This document shows positions 49,094 to 61,112 of a DNA stretch of 64,000 nt, piece after piece. The notes under the pieces are model-generated. The model was not told where the DNA came from. It ran no database searches and saw only the letters and a list, made by a program, of their open reading frames with translations. Source of the DNA: Sphagnum compactum (taxonomy: Eukaryota > Bryophyta > Sphagnopsida > Sphagnales). Positions within the stretch are counted from its first letter, which is position 1; each line of letters starts with the position of its first letter. The translations under genes and the position numbers were made by a program. The stretch is from positions 13,950,001 to 14,014,000 of the forward strand of contig OZ234494.1 in the NCBI GenBank assembly GCA_965153455.1. The letters run 5' to 3'.

Positions 49094-52000
49094 ATGTCTG
49101 CAGTGAAACCGTCGGTGCGTTCACATGGCATCATGCTCCCGGACGCAGCTGCAAAGCACATGAATGGTGCGATGGTTATGAATGGCTTTGAGGATCCAAA
49201 CCAAGAGCTCATTGCTTTCGAGACCGAGAATTTCAACCCTCATGACTTTGTGGATGCCAAGTTCCAGTCCATGACTGAGAAGGTATGTATGCATGTCCCT
49301 CCCTATATCCTAGTATGGGTACACTGAAATCATCAACAAAAGGAGGTTTCATAAACTTCTGGAACACAGACAGCAAGAAACCCTAATCACCAGCATGCAC
49401 TTTTTTTGTGTTGGAGAAGGTTTCATCACTTCTGGAACACAGACAGCAAGAAAACCTAATCACCAGCATGTACCTTTTGTGTGTTGGAGGAGGTTTCATC
49501 ACACTTCTGCAACACAGATAGCAATCAACCCTAATCACCAGCATACACTTTTTTGTGTTGGAGGAGGTTTCATCATTTGTGCAACATAGACAGCAATCAA
49601 ACCCTAATCACCAGCATGCATGCAGAACCCACCCCACTGCTGTTAATTGAATGCCTGCAGCAGCAGGAAACTCTAGTGGCTAAGCAAATTGGTCTCTGCA
49701 ATAATGCCACAGGGTATTCGGAAACTTTGTGATGAGCTCACAGACTTGAAGAAAGCATCTGCTGAGGATATGCGGAAAAGTGTTTTTGCAAACTACAATT
49801 CCTTCATTAGGTTTGATTCTTTCCCTTTTTTATTTTCTGTCTTTTTCCCCAACTGTTCTTTGCATTGTGTTATTTCTGCGTCTTCAAGCTAGAGTTGCAC
49901 AGCATCATCATCATCATCATCATCGCAGCTTGAGTCCCAACTGGTCGGACATGGAGTACCACCACCTACAAAGAGGTTCTGATGATCTTCTGATGATTGA
50001 TATGGCAATGAGCTGCCGGCTTGAGTGTGTTCCCATCTTTTTGTAAGGCTGAAGTTGCACACAAACAAAATCATAACTATGACCAATGCTCACTTCACAG
50101 GGACTGGAGGTATTGAGATTCCAACATATATAAGAATACACAACCATAACTGAAAACTGAAGATATGCAGACTTCCATGGCTTTGAATATGGAGGACTGA
50201 TTGAGTGAGTAGAAAAATTTGGTTTTAGTAGTCATGGGGGTATGTCTGTGCAGCACATCACAAGAAATCTCAGAGTTGGAAGGAGAAATAGACAACATGC
50301 ATCGCCTGCTTTTGTCTCATGCAGCTCTAATCCGCTCACTGGCAGAGAGTGGTGCTGCCATTCCTTCTGGGCCAACAGAAACTTTCAGTAAAGAGTTCTA
50401 CTTGAAAGATGACCAAAAGCCCACAGAGCTAGAGATTCATGCTGAGGAGATTCCAGATATCCTTGATGTTCTATTAGCTGAGAGGAAGGTGGAGGAAGCA
50501 CTTGCCATCTTGGAGGAAGGGGAGCAGTTGGTGGCTGAGGAACACAATGGCAATGATGGGAATGTGGGATTAACCCAAGTTGCAATTTCAGAGCTCCAAG
50601 AAGCATTGTCAGAACGGAAGTCCAGGCTGGTGAACGACTTGGTTGAATCAGTTCTACAACCTACTGTACGAGGATCGGAGCTCCGATCTGCCATAGCTGC
50701 TCTAGACAGGCTGGGTGATGGGCCACGTGCCCACACACTCCTGTTGCACAATCACTATGATCGCCTTCAGCAGAGCATGAGGGAGCTCCGGCCTAGTGGA
50801 GCCACATACGGGGGAGTGTACACTGCTGCACTCTCACAGTTGGTCTTCTCAGCAATTGCTCAGGCAAGATAATGTCATCATCAATTCTGCAGAAGCTAAA
50901 TTCTTACTGATGCAAATATGATTGTAGCCCTTGTGATTTGATGAGATGTTGATGGTTGTGTGAATGTCAATGTTGGTGATTGTTTCTGTATGCTACAAGC
51001 TTGAAGAACTGTGTAAACTTTTGCCTGATGTATTGCAGGCTTCAAGAGATTCAGTGACACTGTTTGGTGAGGAGCCTGCATATGCATCAGAACTTGTTCT
51101 TTGGGCACACAGCATCACAGAGCATTATTTTGCATTACTGAAGCGCCATGTGTTGTCTTCAGCTGCAGTTGCTGGGGGCTTAAGATCAGCAGCTGAATGT
51201 GTGAAAGTTGCTTTAGCACACTGCTTGTTGCTAGAAGAACAAGGTCTCACACTCTGCCCAACTCTTTCTAAGCTCATGAGGCCTAGTGTGGAGCAGGCAT
51301 TGCAGGCAAACTTGAGAAAGATTGAAGGAAGTGTAGCTGCATTGGCAGCTGCTGATGATTGGGTGCTGAGTCACCCTGCTGTACTGCAGCATGGCACCAG
51401 AACACACTCTAGACCAGGGATCAGTGTAGTGACATCCAATCTGAAGTTGTCCAGCAGTGCCCACCACCTCAATGTTTTGGTACAAGTATGTGACTGTTCT
51501 TCAGCTTCACCTGCAGATGCACTTGAGCTTACCTCAACTTTTATTCCAGTTGCATTCTGCACTTATTTGCATCACATTCATGTCAGTTTTTACATGTGTC
51601 ACAGGATTTCTTGGAGGATGTGGAACCCCTTATCAGCATGCATCTAGAAGGGATGACTTTGGATGGGTTATCCATGTTACTTGACCAGTATGTGGATTTG
51701 CTGATGAAGGCCATACCCAGCCTTGATAATGATGAGGAGGAGCTTGGTGCAGAGAACTCAGATAGGAGGAAGGTAGAGAATCAAGTCAAGAGAACCTGGA
51801 AAGCATGTGAAGTTGTCAAATGTCTTGTGGTTCATCTTCATGCTTTTGAAATGGCAGCCTGGTACTGGTTGGTGTCTGTACTTGACCCTTTTATGTCAGT
51901 GTACAAATAAGGCCAATGTACCAACAAGAACAATCAGCAAGGAAAGCTTTTTTGGGTAAAACTGGACCAGCTGGTTCAATTCAAATCTTTTGTCTTTGTT

Positions 52001-53223
52001 GTCATGGGAGAAGTTCCTGTGGATGTTTGAAGACAATCATAAAAGCTTGTGGCCTTTGTTGTTTGATTTGGTGTAGGTTCGACTTGCTATAACAGAAGGA
52101 CAGCAGGTGGCAGTTCTTGGGAATGCTGCAGCCCTAGCAGATGAGCTCTTGCCTCGTCTGGCCTCAAAGCTGGTGCCAGGTGGTCTCACACCAGAGCTCA
52201 AGGATTGGAAACGGCAATTGCAGAGAGCAGTTGATACACTGAAAGATCACCTGTGCAAACAAGTGGTTCTCCATTTCTTCCTTGCTGATGATGCTGAAGG
52301 TGAGAGCAAGCTGAGTCCCTCAACATATCTAGACATGGATAATGACTCCAGCACCTGGCATGAAGATCCCAACACTTCTCCAATGTTCCAGGTTTGGTTA
52401 CTCACTGTTAGAATTCTTGTTCTGTTATTTCAGTTTGCCTTGTGCTGGCTGCTTTCCCTTCTTTTGTTCAGTAGTGTGTGAAGGTGCTTTGTGGCTAATA
52501 CAAGGTTTTTGCATGGCAGTCCTTGTTCATTAAGCTGACCTCCATGCAACAGACAGCAATGGAGGTGCTTATTGGAAGGGACAGAGTGGCACATCTGTTG
52601 CTGATGCGGCTTGCTGAGACCTTTGTCATTTGGCTGTCAAACGACCAAGAATTCTGGGACACCATTGAGCAGGGTCCAAGAAGTCTAGGTGCCATTGGCC
52701 TACAGCAAGTAAGCCATCCACAATTCTTCCTTTACACCAAGAGCTTCAAAATTTGGGTTTGCAAGATATTCATGTTTTTCCCTCTGTAATTTTCTCATTT
52801 TTCTGCTGCATCAGAACTTGATGAATGCATCACCAAACTGTGGTGGTGCAGTTTGTGTTGGACATGCAATTCCTGACACAGGTTTCTTTATACGGAAAAT
52901 TCTTGTCAAGGACTACACACCAATTAATTGGAGATGTTATAGCCCGTGCTAACACTGCATTTTCTGCCACCGGAGCTGATCCTCAGAGGTTTGCTTCAAT
53001 TCATCTAGGAAGAAGCTTCAGCATCATTGACCCCTCATGTTCTTCATTTGGGTGTCAACATCCTAAATGCTTCTTTTGTCAGGGTAAATTTCACATGTAC
53101 TATGTGAAGTGAAGAAGTCTGAGATGAATGAGTGGTCTGCTTGTGTGCTGCAGGACGTTGCCAGATGATGATTGGTTTTTGGCAACTGCGAAGAAGAATC
53201 TACACAGACTCATTGAAGGCTAG
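49094..53223 (+). CDS. EXO84: Exocyst complex subunit EXO84
   Basis: Nine exons: 49094-49282, 49713-49810, 50254-50863, 51039-51485, 51605-51772, 52077-52391, 52520-52708, 52852-52988 and 53154-53223, total 740 residues. EXO84 is one of eight subunits that tether secretory vesicles to the plasma membrane. The N-terminal coiled coil carries LKKASAEDMRKSVFANYNSF and the EISELEGEID continuation typical of plant EXO84. GSELRSAIAALDRLGDGPRA and YGGVYTAALSQLVFSAI mark the cullin-repeat-like body, followed by AAGGLRSAAECVKVALAHC, AADDWVLSHP, ALADELLPRLA and a C-terminal LPDDDW. The third intron starts with GC (CAG|GCAAGA) rather than GT, and this join is needed for the conserved AIAQ-ASRD. Exon 5 could end at 51772 or slightly later; 51772 has the better donor. 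Length is close to that of plant homologues. Confidence 0.95.
49340..49622 (+). repeat. 73-74-bp tandem repeat in EXO84 intron 1
   Basis: The phrase ggtttcat starts at about 49345, 49419, 49492 and 49566 (spacings 74, 73, 74). Each unit also carries aacacagacagcaa, aaccctaatcaccagcat and ttgtgttgga. Four copies lie wholly inside the first intron. Reading frames through them just repeat the array. Confidence 0.92.
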
Positions 53224-54657
53224 GGACAGGTGTGTACAGCATGAGCAGTCCCAGTGCCTCATTATCATCCCTCTCTCTTTCATCCCTTTCCTCAGAGTGA
53301 AGTATGAAGTGCTGCACCTCCTCATCCCATGTGTCCACTCTTCTACCCTTGCAGAGTGGTGACAAGCATGGATAGAGCCTTGTGGGCTACTTTGTTGGAT
53401 GAAAATTCCAGTGCAGTTAGCAAAGTCTAGTTTCACTTTTATGGATGTCAGCTGCTTACAGGAAGTGGCACATAGCAGGGCTTAGGATTACCCCATATGT
53501 GTATGTTTATGGGCAGGATGCATCTCATCTCAGTGACCCTCCTCAACCATTCACCTTCTTGTGCAGATAAGATCCGCACCTTAGAGCTTGAAATGGACCA
53601 TATATAGTTATAGTAGAAGAAACCCACATCATCATCCTCACCTGGAAGGCTAAAATATGGAGGCCTGAAACCACTTATGAAGGTGATACACAACTTGTGA
53701 TGATATGCTCAGCGATTGTGGACAACAATGAGCTCTTGTCTAGTAAAGACAAAATGCCGTATTGGACACATGAAATCAGAGATGCATTTACCTCTTAGTG
53801 GCCTTGCTTCCTAATATGATGACAACAGCATCCATACCTAGAGACAACAGGCCAAAATCCACTACATGTCACATTGGCAGAGTTTTCAATGGTACACTCT
53901 CTTTCAACAATAAACACTTTTGATTTCCAAATGTGTGAAGCAGAAGGTTTTTGATGGTATGCTGCTCCCACTCAATGATGAACTCTTTTAGTTTCTAAAT
54001 GTGTGCAGCAAGAAATTGATGAATGCTGTGTTGAGATATGCAGCTAACAATTGTTTATGTTGTCATTGTTACAGACAAGGAGGACTTGGACTTGTACAGG
54101 GTAAGTTTTGCATGATCATCTGGTGAAGTGTTTGAATTTGAGTATCTGAGAGGGACATAGTTTTAAAAGAGCAACAGTGATTCATTGACAGAGCCATGCT
54201 TCTCACTGCTCCCCTTGTGTTTTACTCAAAACGATGATTACATTCTTGCTGTGTGAACTTATGCTTACTGCTGAATGTGGGTGCGGGTGGTGCCCTCAGC
54301 ATGTGTGAGATTTTCTTGACACCGCTGGTATACAGCTACTTTGGCAATGTGGGCATGCAGGAGCTTGATTTGCTACTTCACTAGTGTGTGGGATGTTGAA
54401 TGGCTACTCAATCAACATGCTTTTCCTCCACTGTTTCCTTTCCCTCTTTTGGATTCAAACATTTTTTGCATCTGTTGATCCATATCTTTTTTCACATTTG
54501 TGATCTTTTTTTGCATCCAAAAGTCCTTAGATATAGCCCCTATGGGGTTGTAACATATTACCAAACTTATCTTCCCGTATTGTTCAGTGGTATTGAATTC
54601 ATTTTTGGGTTATACCCAATGGCTGATTACTCATGGAGTCTTATTTTTTGCTTTTAG
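53224..54657. other. EXO84 3' region and intergenic DNA
   Basis: The EXO84 3' UTR probably occupies the first few hundred bases. The remainder has no recognisable coding region or RNA gene. Confidence 0.5.
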
Positions 54658-55130
54658 GTTTTGCTTTAACGTCCTTCAGTTTTGGCCAGTTTGGTCCATA
54701 TTGACGTTGGTGCCCCTCCTTTTCATCAACAATGAAATACAATTTGTGATCTCTTGCCAGCACCAATTTTTGCTTATTTCTTCCTATCTTAACATAGGAT
54801 CAACTTCATTTTGCATAATTTCAAAACATTTTGCACTATCAAATTCTATCTATGATTCCTTGAGATGAACCATTTCACAGGCAATGAATTCACATCCTTT
54901 TTCATGTCTGACTCTAGGTGTGGATTTGGTTCACAATTGAACTTGTTTTTCAAAAGTATTCAACAAGGCTTTTGTAATTGGACTATGATATGTTCATCCT
55001 TCAATAGTTCGCCTTCCTCATTATGTTTGTGATAAGCTAATAAGTCAATGGGAATTCACTTATTTTGATGCACCCACGAAGGGGGACTTGAGATGAACTG
55101 GCCAAAACTGAAGGATGTTAAAGCAAAACT
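54658..55130. mobile_element. Inverted-repeat element, about 470 bp
   Basis: A 35-bp sequence starting gttttgctttaacgtcc at 54658-54692 is repeated in inverted orientation at 55096-55130 (ending gatgttaaagcaaaac), with one or two differences. The 400 bases between encode nothing recognisable. This fits a MITE-type DNA transposon, although no clear target-site duplication is seen. The right arm is itself preceded by gaagggggacttgagatg (55078-55095), which has a perfect inverted copy at 55323-55340, so a second, overlapping foldback exists. Confidence 0.6.
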
Positions 55131-56466
55131 AATATTCTTAATAATAATAATAATAATAATAATAATTTGGCTTCTTTGCAATGGTAACTATAAATTTCCA
55201 TAATTTAATCGAAGAATTGGTCTCCTTACATGTGTACTACCAAAGTCCACTTTTTATTATTTGTATTACAACCATGTGAAAGCTGACTTCACAAGCAAAA
55301 GAAGCAAAAGCATCACAATCATCATCTCAAGTCCCCCTTCTTTGATAGATGGCCAAGGGTACTTTGCAAACTTCATGATTATCCATATCTCATACTCTTC
55401 CCACACAAATGTTACTAGTATTGAAGTCTTTCTTCACATGACAAACACCCAACACTTTGCAGATATGATGTATAAGCTTGAGCCTTGTTTGATGATGATG
55501 ATGATCATCATCATCAGACTAGGTGTGTGAGCTCAATGGCATCACTTGTTGCAATTGCCTCAACAAATTATTTGGCAACCAGATTATCAAAATGAATATA
55601 CAAACTTCCTTGACCCTTTCATCTAACTTCCTCTCTAATTCAAGGTCAAATGGGTCTATTAATGTTAGCCTTTCCATTTCAACATTCTTCTACTACTAGG
55701 ATAATCATTAGAAAAGACTTGAGGATAATCACTTGATGATAAGGGAGTTCTTGGTGAAGGCTGGAAACTTGGAAAGGGATGTGTCAGAAAGAGACCATAT
55801 ACAGCAAGCTTGTGAAGTGGCAATATTCATGCAAGCTACAAGGTTACATTAGCTAGTTCTTGATCCAAAAACAAAAGAGAGTGAAGAGAGATCAGAACAG
55901 GAGATGCAGATTGAAGGACAATAGCTAGACTAGCATGCAAGCTTAGTGAGGGACATGGCCTTAGCAAATTTTTGGTTGCAAATAGAAGCTAGGAAAGATT
56001 ATATCTGTTTCTTCCTTGAGCAAGCTGTGCAACACAGAGCCTGTCACTACAGAGGGTTGAGGTTCATCCACAACTGAGTCATAAGGGGCGGGAATCCAGT
56101 GCAGGATGGTGCACTGGTGGGTCCTGGCTCAATCCGACCCAATAGAAAAATATTTTTGTGGATGTGGTCAGGATCCAGGAAGCAGCAATTTCTCCTCTTT
56201 AAAGGTCGGGGTACAGAAAAATATGTCCACAGTATCTGTGATCACAGCTGCCTAATGGAAAGATGTCCTAAGTCCTCTTCTGGATGATCGATAGTCCACC
56301 TACCTGACAAATTTGGGAAGAAAACAGAAAAAAACCCTGAATTGGTGGTATATATTATTGAAATTTAGGGTTTTGTTGGTTTCAGTAATATTATTGTTGC
56401 TTCCTGTTTTCAGAGATTCACATTTTGTAGAGTACCTCCCACCCAAGTTTCTCTCGAAAGGAAGAA
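55131..56466. other. Intergenic DNA before the tandem-thioredoxin gene
   Basis: The stretch holds an AAT trinucleotide run (about 55139-55165), the second arm of an 18-bp inverted repeat (55323-55340) and a GATGAT/ATCATC palindrome (about 55489-55513). No coding region is supported. Confidence 0.55.
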
Positions 56467-59400
56467 ATGGCTCTCTTAGGTTGTTCACTCGCTCATTTGC
56501 ACATTACCCAAATCGTTGACTCCCAATCTTCTTCACGGAATCGAAGAAGCAGTCTTCCTTCCCACTCCGCACACATTTGCATTCACAGTAGTAATAGTGG
56601 TGGTTGTGGTAGTAGGGTTTGTTGCAATATCTTGGGGAATGGCATCAATGGCCTCAAAGATGGAATGGATTTTTCCCGGATAAGAGTTCTGCATTCTCCA
56701 CCCAGGTAGCCAAAAAACACTCCTGATGCAGCTGTTGAACTGGATTCACTGAAGTCTGTTCACCGTGTTGTTGTTGCTGGTGAAATTAGGTTTAGGGTTT
56801 GTCGTGGACGTATGATTTTGAGGGTTTTTTTGAAGGTGATGCAATGTGGATGTCAGCTTAATGTGAAAACTTTGCAATTTGAAAGTTGTTGGACTGGGGA
56901 GCAATTCACCCAAGCAAGAGGATTTAAAAATTCCATAGAGTTTGATTCTTTTGCTGTGTGTCCATCCATCCATCCATCCATCCCCATGGCATTTTTCTTC
57001 TCCTCATTTCGCTCCTTGTGAAAGATTGTCTTTTGAGTTATGAGTCCAGAATCCTTTTGAAGATTTGTGTTTCTTACTGAGGAAAGAGTTTCAATATGCC
57101 AGATTCAAACCTAAAATAGTGCAAGAATCATTTAAGAGGACATGAATTATTCACCAATGTTTTTTGATACTGTTGTTGCTTGCTGGTTTTCAAAATTGCA
57201 GGAGCCAAAAGAGGAGTCAGCAAGAGAGAAAAAGATGTATTGTAGTCATGCAGAATAATTCTGGGGGAGGAGGAGATATTACAAAAGAGGTGGTTGTGAA
57301 GGAGAGCACAAGTGACAGGAGGGAAGAAGGTAGTTTGGAAACCACTCAGAAAGTTGAAGATCCTCGCAAAAGCATCCTTTCAATTCTATGTCCCTTGTTG
57401 AAGTTCTTTGGGGTAAGTTTTCCTTTGTACAATTGTTGTTTGCATTTGACCTAATTTTATGCTTCCTTTTTCACATCATTGAACATGCAAGTTTTCACTG
57501 CAAAATCATCAGAGTTATTAAGCAGTTTTTTTCAGTTCATTGCATGACATGCACATTTTAGCTTGAACTGATTAGAGTTATTCTGCAATTGTGTAGGGTG
57601 GCGACCCGGCAGCACCTCGCAATGCGCTTTTGGAGGTATGCAGCATCATCCATTATCATGTTATTGCTGCTATAATAATGTAACCTTCACAGGATATGTC
57701 AAAAGAGGGCTGGGATATGCTCTCACTTCTCATTACAGGCATTTGAGCAACAATTGGAGATGTACACTGAATATGGGTATAGACCAAATTGCAGCTTGCT
57801 TGACAGCTTTGGAACCTGTATTCAAGCTCCAGTAATCAAGCCTTTACATGGAAATTGGAACTAGATTCAGTGGGTCAGCTGTGATCTCTGAGCCATGTTT
57901 GTCACAGTGGTCATTTCTGTATTTCCTCTAGACGGCGACAACAGGTGTTTCTAGTATTGCTAGATTACCATGGGGATCTCAAGTGCTTCCAGAAGTAGCA
58001 GCAGCCCGTGCTGAAAGTGGACAACCTCCACAACTTTTCCAGCTCTATGAATTTGGTAACAATCTTCAATCTTTCTACTCATATCTGTGTTGCAATACTT
58101 TGACAGCTTGCTGATATTTGAGCATTGTATGCAAAGTTTTGAGGGGTTATTTGGATGGTCCAAGCAGTGCACTGTTCTTTGTGCAGAGTCCTGTACATTA
58201 GGAACAGAATTGAAGTGGATGGGGTCTTTGTTAGCCGTAACTTATTCTACACTTACCATTCATGTGGTCTACTGCAAAGCACATTTGTAACTTTCAATAC
58301 CCTAACATAAAAACAAACGCAGACTTTATTGATGTGGATTGTGGCATGTATATTCCAGAGGCATGCCCATTTTGCCGGCGTGTGAGGGAAGCTCTCACAG
58401 AACTTGATCTTTCAGCTGAGGTGCTCCTTCATCACATCATGCACTACAAACCAATTTGAATCCCAGGCATGGATGCCTGTAATCACAATCATGAAATCTG
58501 TGAGATAATTTGTGCAAGATGGGGGGTGTGTTCAGGTGTATCCATGTCCCAAGGGCTCTATCCGCCATCGGGAATTTGTCAGAAGTGTTGGCGGAAGAGA
58601 ACAGTTTGTAGAATCATACCCCACCTCTTTTCAAGCTTAAACTGCCAAAAGAGAATAAACATGCTTTCTTGCATTAAAAGGTGACTATATCCTATTTTCC
58701 ATTATGGAAACAATGGTCAGAAATGAGTTGCTAGTAATCACCTGTTGTTTCCATGACTGTGTGCCAGGTTTCCATATTTCCTGGATCCAAATACAGGTGT
58801 TTCAATGTATGAAAGTTGTACGTCCTGCACACCTTCTAATCCTCTCCACTTTGAAAAACCTACCTGCCCTGTGCCAAATCTTAGGCAATATCATGTTTAG
58901 TTACTTTCTTCTTGGTGGGTGTGAAGTACATTTGCATGTTTCTCTTGACTTAGCCTGGACTCAGTTTCTGGATGGCTGCAGCTGATATAGTGAGGTATCT
59001 ATTCAGCAAATATGGCCAGGGCAGACAACCATCGCCCGGTTTACTAGAAAGGTAACCAATTTTCCTCAAAACAAAATTGAGAACTCCAAGACAATATTCC
59101 CCAAGTTCTTGGCACATTCTAATGTTTGGGATTGGGGTGAGCTTAGAGTTTTGGTGCCATCTCAGATGCAGCAACTCAGACTCTTCCATCATGTAAAATC
59201 TTTAATATCTCATGTGCTAAGACTACAGCTGTCTCGTAGTTGACTGTTTAGTGTGATGGTACTATCTTGTTTTGATCATCTGTGATTCTCAAGGTGGGGA
59301 TATGCTTCATATGTCAGTGATTCTTTTTGGTTTGTCCAGATGTCTAATGATCTTTATGATGCAGTACCCTAGTGACTGGGTGGGTGCCCACCCTCATGAG

Positions 59401-60186
59401 GGCTGGACGAGGCATGAGTCTGTATGCACGTGCCACGCTTCAGCCACCGCATAAAAAGCTAGAACTTTTCTCTTACGAGAATAACCAGGTCCATGTTTTT
59501 TCCGTGCAACCTCGTTGACTTTTTTGAGGCATGTTGTTTGTCAAAGTGGCTCAAGGAAGTCCTGGAGCATTTCCGTGTTTTCTTTGTCTGCACCCATTGT
59601 AATTTTTGAAAATGTTAGCATGAGAATGAGCATTTCCTTCAAAGGGGAATGTTCCACCTTGCCTGAATGCATTGAGTTTGACTGTGATTTTCTTCTTCAA
59701 GACCTTCTGAGTCTATGGACATGTATTCCAAACAGCTAATATTGGATCTCTCAATATCTTGAAGTACTTTTACCAATAATTTTTTTGTTTGTTGGGGGGC
59801 AGTTTGCAAGATTGGTAAGGGAGACACTCTGTGAGTTAGAGCTGCCCTATATTCTAAGGAACTCAGGAAAAGGGTCATCATGCCGCCCTGCCCTACTTCA
59901 GATTGCAGGGTCTACAAAGGTCTCTTCTTCCTCTCTGATTTTCTATTTCTCCTGTGCATCTTAACTGTCTTTCATTGATTATGCAAAGCTGTCAAGATGT
60001 GTGGAAAAAACTGTTTCTTTCAACATCTTGTGATTTCAAATAAAGTAATACTTATAGGGGTGTTGTTCTCAGGTGCCATTTCTGGTTGATCCAAATACTG
60101 GGGTGAGCATGGGTGAGTCTAAGGACATTATTGCTTATCTTTTCCAAACCTATGGCGGAAGTACTCTGAATCCAGTTGCAGGGTGA
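56467..60186 (+). CDS. Tandem thioredoxin-fold (glutaredoxin/GST-N) protein, plastid-type
   Basis: Eleven exons: 56467-56705, 57202-57412, 57597-57635, 57932-58055, 58359-58420, 58536-58603, 58768-58817, 58982-59051, 59365-59488, 59803-59919 and 60073-60186, total 405 residues. It resembles a plant family with two consecutive GST N-terminal/glutaredoxin-like domains. Residues 1 to about 100 are low-complexity, rich in Ser and Arg, and could be a transit peptide. The lead-in GGDPAAPRNALLE precedes domain 1, which has the redox-type motif CPFC (207-210), FPYFLDPNTG and ESSDIVRYLF. Domain 2 begins ELFSYENNQFARLVRE, where Asn residues replace the cysteines, and ends with VPFLVDPNTGVSMGESKDII. The linker WVPTLMRAGRGMSLY is family-specific. 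The donors of exons 6 (58604) and 7 (58818) were chosen by frame and conservation. Substrate and partners are unknown. Confidence 0.88.
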
Positions 60187-61112
60187 TTGCTCTGTCATTT
60201 TTTTCACAACCCAAAAACAGCAAACTTGCACCATGCTGTACAACAGTGTTTAGAGTTCCTCTCTTCACTCCTTTCTTGGACTCAGCGTGTCTTGTAGGGG
60301 TACATTACTGGCAGGCTGTTGGTGTAGAATATTATGTGATGTGAGAACCATATCAAGCATCACCCACTTTTATAACACTGTTTCATCCAGGGGTGTTTAA
60401 CTGCATTACTGTTGATGGAATTGGGCATTGTGTTTGCTACCGTTCATAAGCCTTCTGGAGTCCTGAGCAAGTCTTGTTCACCCAAAACTGTTTTGCATTA
60501 CATCCAGAGTTTCCTAAGCAATTGTCACAAATATTTGACAGAATTCAGGATTTCCAAAAGCCTCTACATTTGTGCAAATGGTTTTAGAGCTTGAATTGGC
60601 ATTATATTTAGTGGAGGGTTTCTGAGAATGACCATAATGCTAGTCAGACTATCAATAGTCATCAATTCAAATGTGTCACAGCATATTGTACCCATGCCAC
60701 AGCCATTATGTACTACTAATCCATACCAGATGATTTACCACCATATAAGCAGGTGAACCCACTGTCTCAACAAACAACTTGCAACTGAGTAGAGACAGTT
60801 CATCAACAATTTATTGACAACATGAGTACACAAGTACTTTCTTGAGTAGTAACTTCACTTTTGGGACAACTATACAAATCTCAACTTAGCGTGCTCAGTA
60901 AGCTTGCGCTACAATGTCTAAGATTCCTGCATTTTCTTGTGGACAGCAGGAATGAGAAAGGAGTTCATTGAGGAACAGCCATGAACTCAAAAGACTAGGA
61001 AGTCAAATTTTTTATCACAATTCAGGTGCAGTTAGTCTATAGATTTTACACTACAGCTACAGAAGCTCTTCAACAGGGTTTTTTTGGTGTGAGAATGTCA
61101 GGTGTGAGAATG
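60187..61112. other. Convergent spacer between tandem-thioredoxin and ALMT genes
   Basis: Both genes end here. The sequence contains no recognised coding region, repeat or RNA gene. Confidence 0.5.

Noticed and set aside
48555-49236. Minus-strand frames of 180-189 codons
   Set aside because: They are antisense to the EXO84 leader and first exon, low in complexity, and match no family I recognise.
55489-55513. GATGATGAT/ATCATCATC palindrome as an operator or origin
   Set aside because: A trinucleotide repeat meeting its inverse explains it; there is no other support.
56080-56160. Possible second tRNA-derived SINE (ggtgcactggtggg and ggctcaatcc)
   Set aside because: The two box-like sequences are too close together, the match is poor, and no A-tail or flanking duplication is visible.
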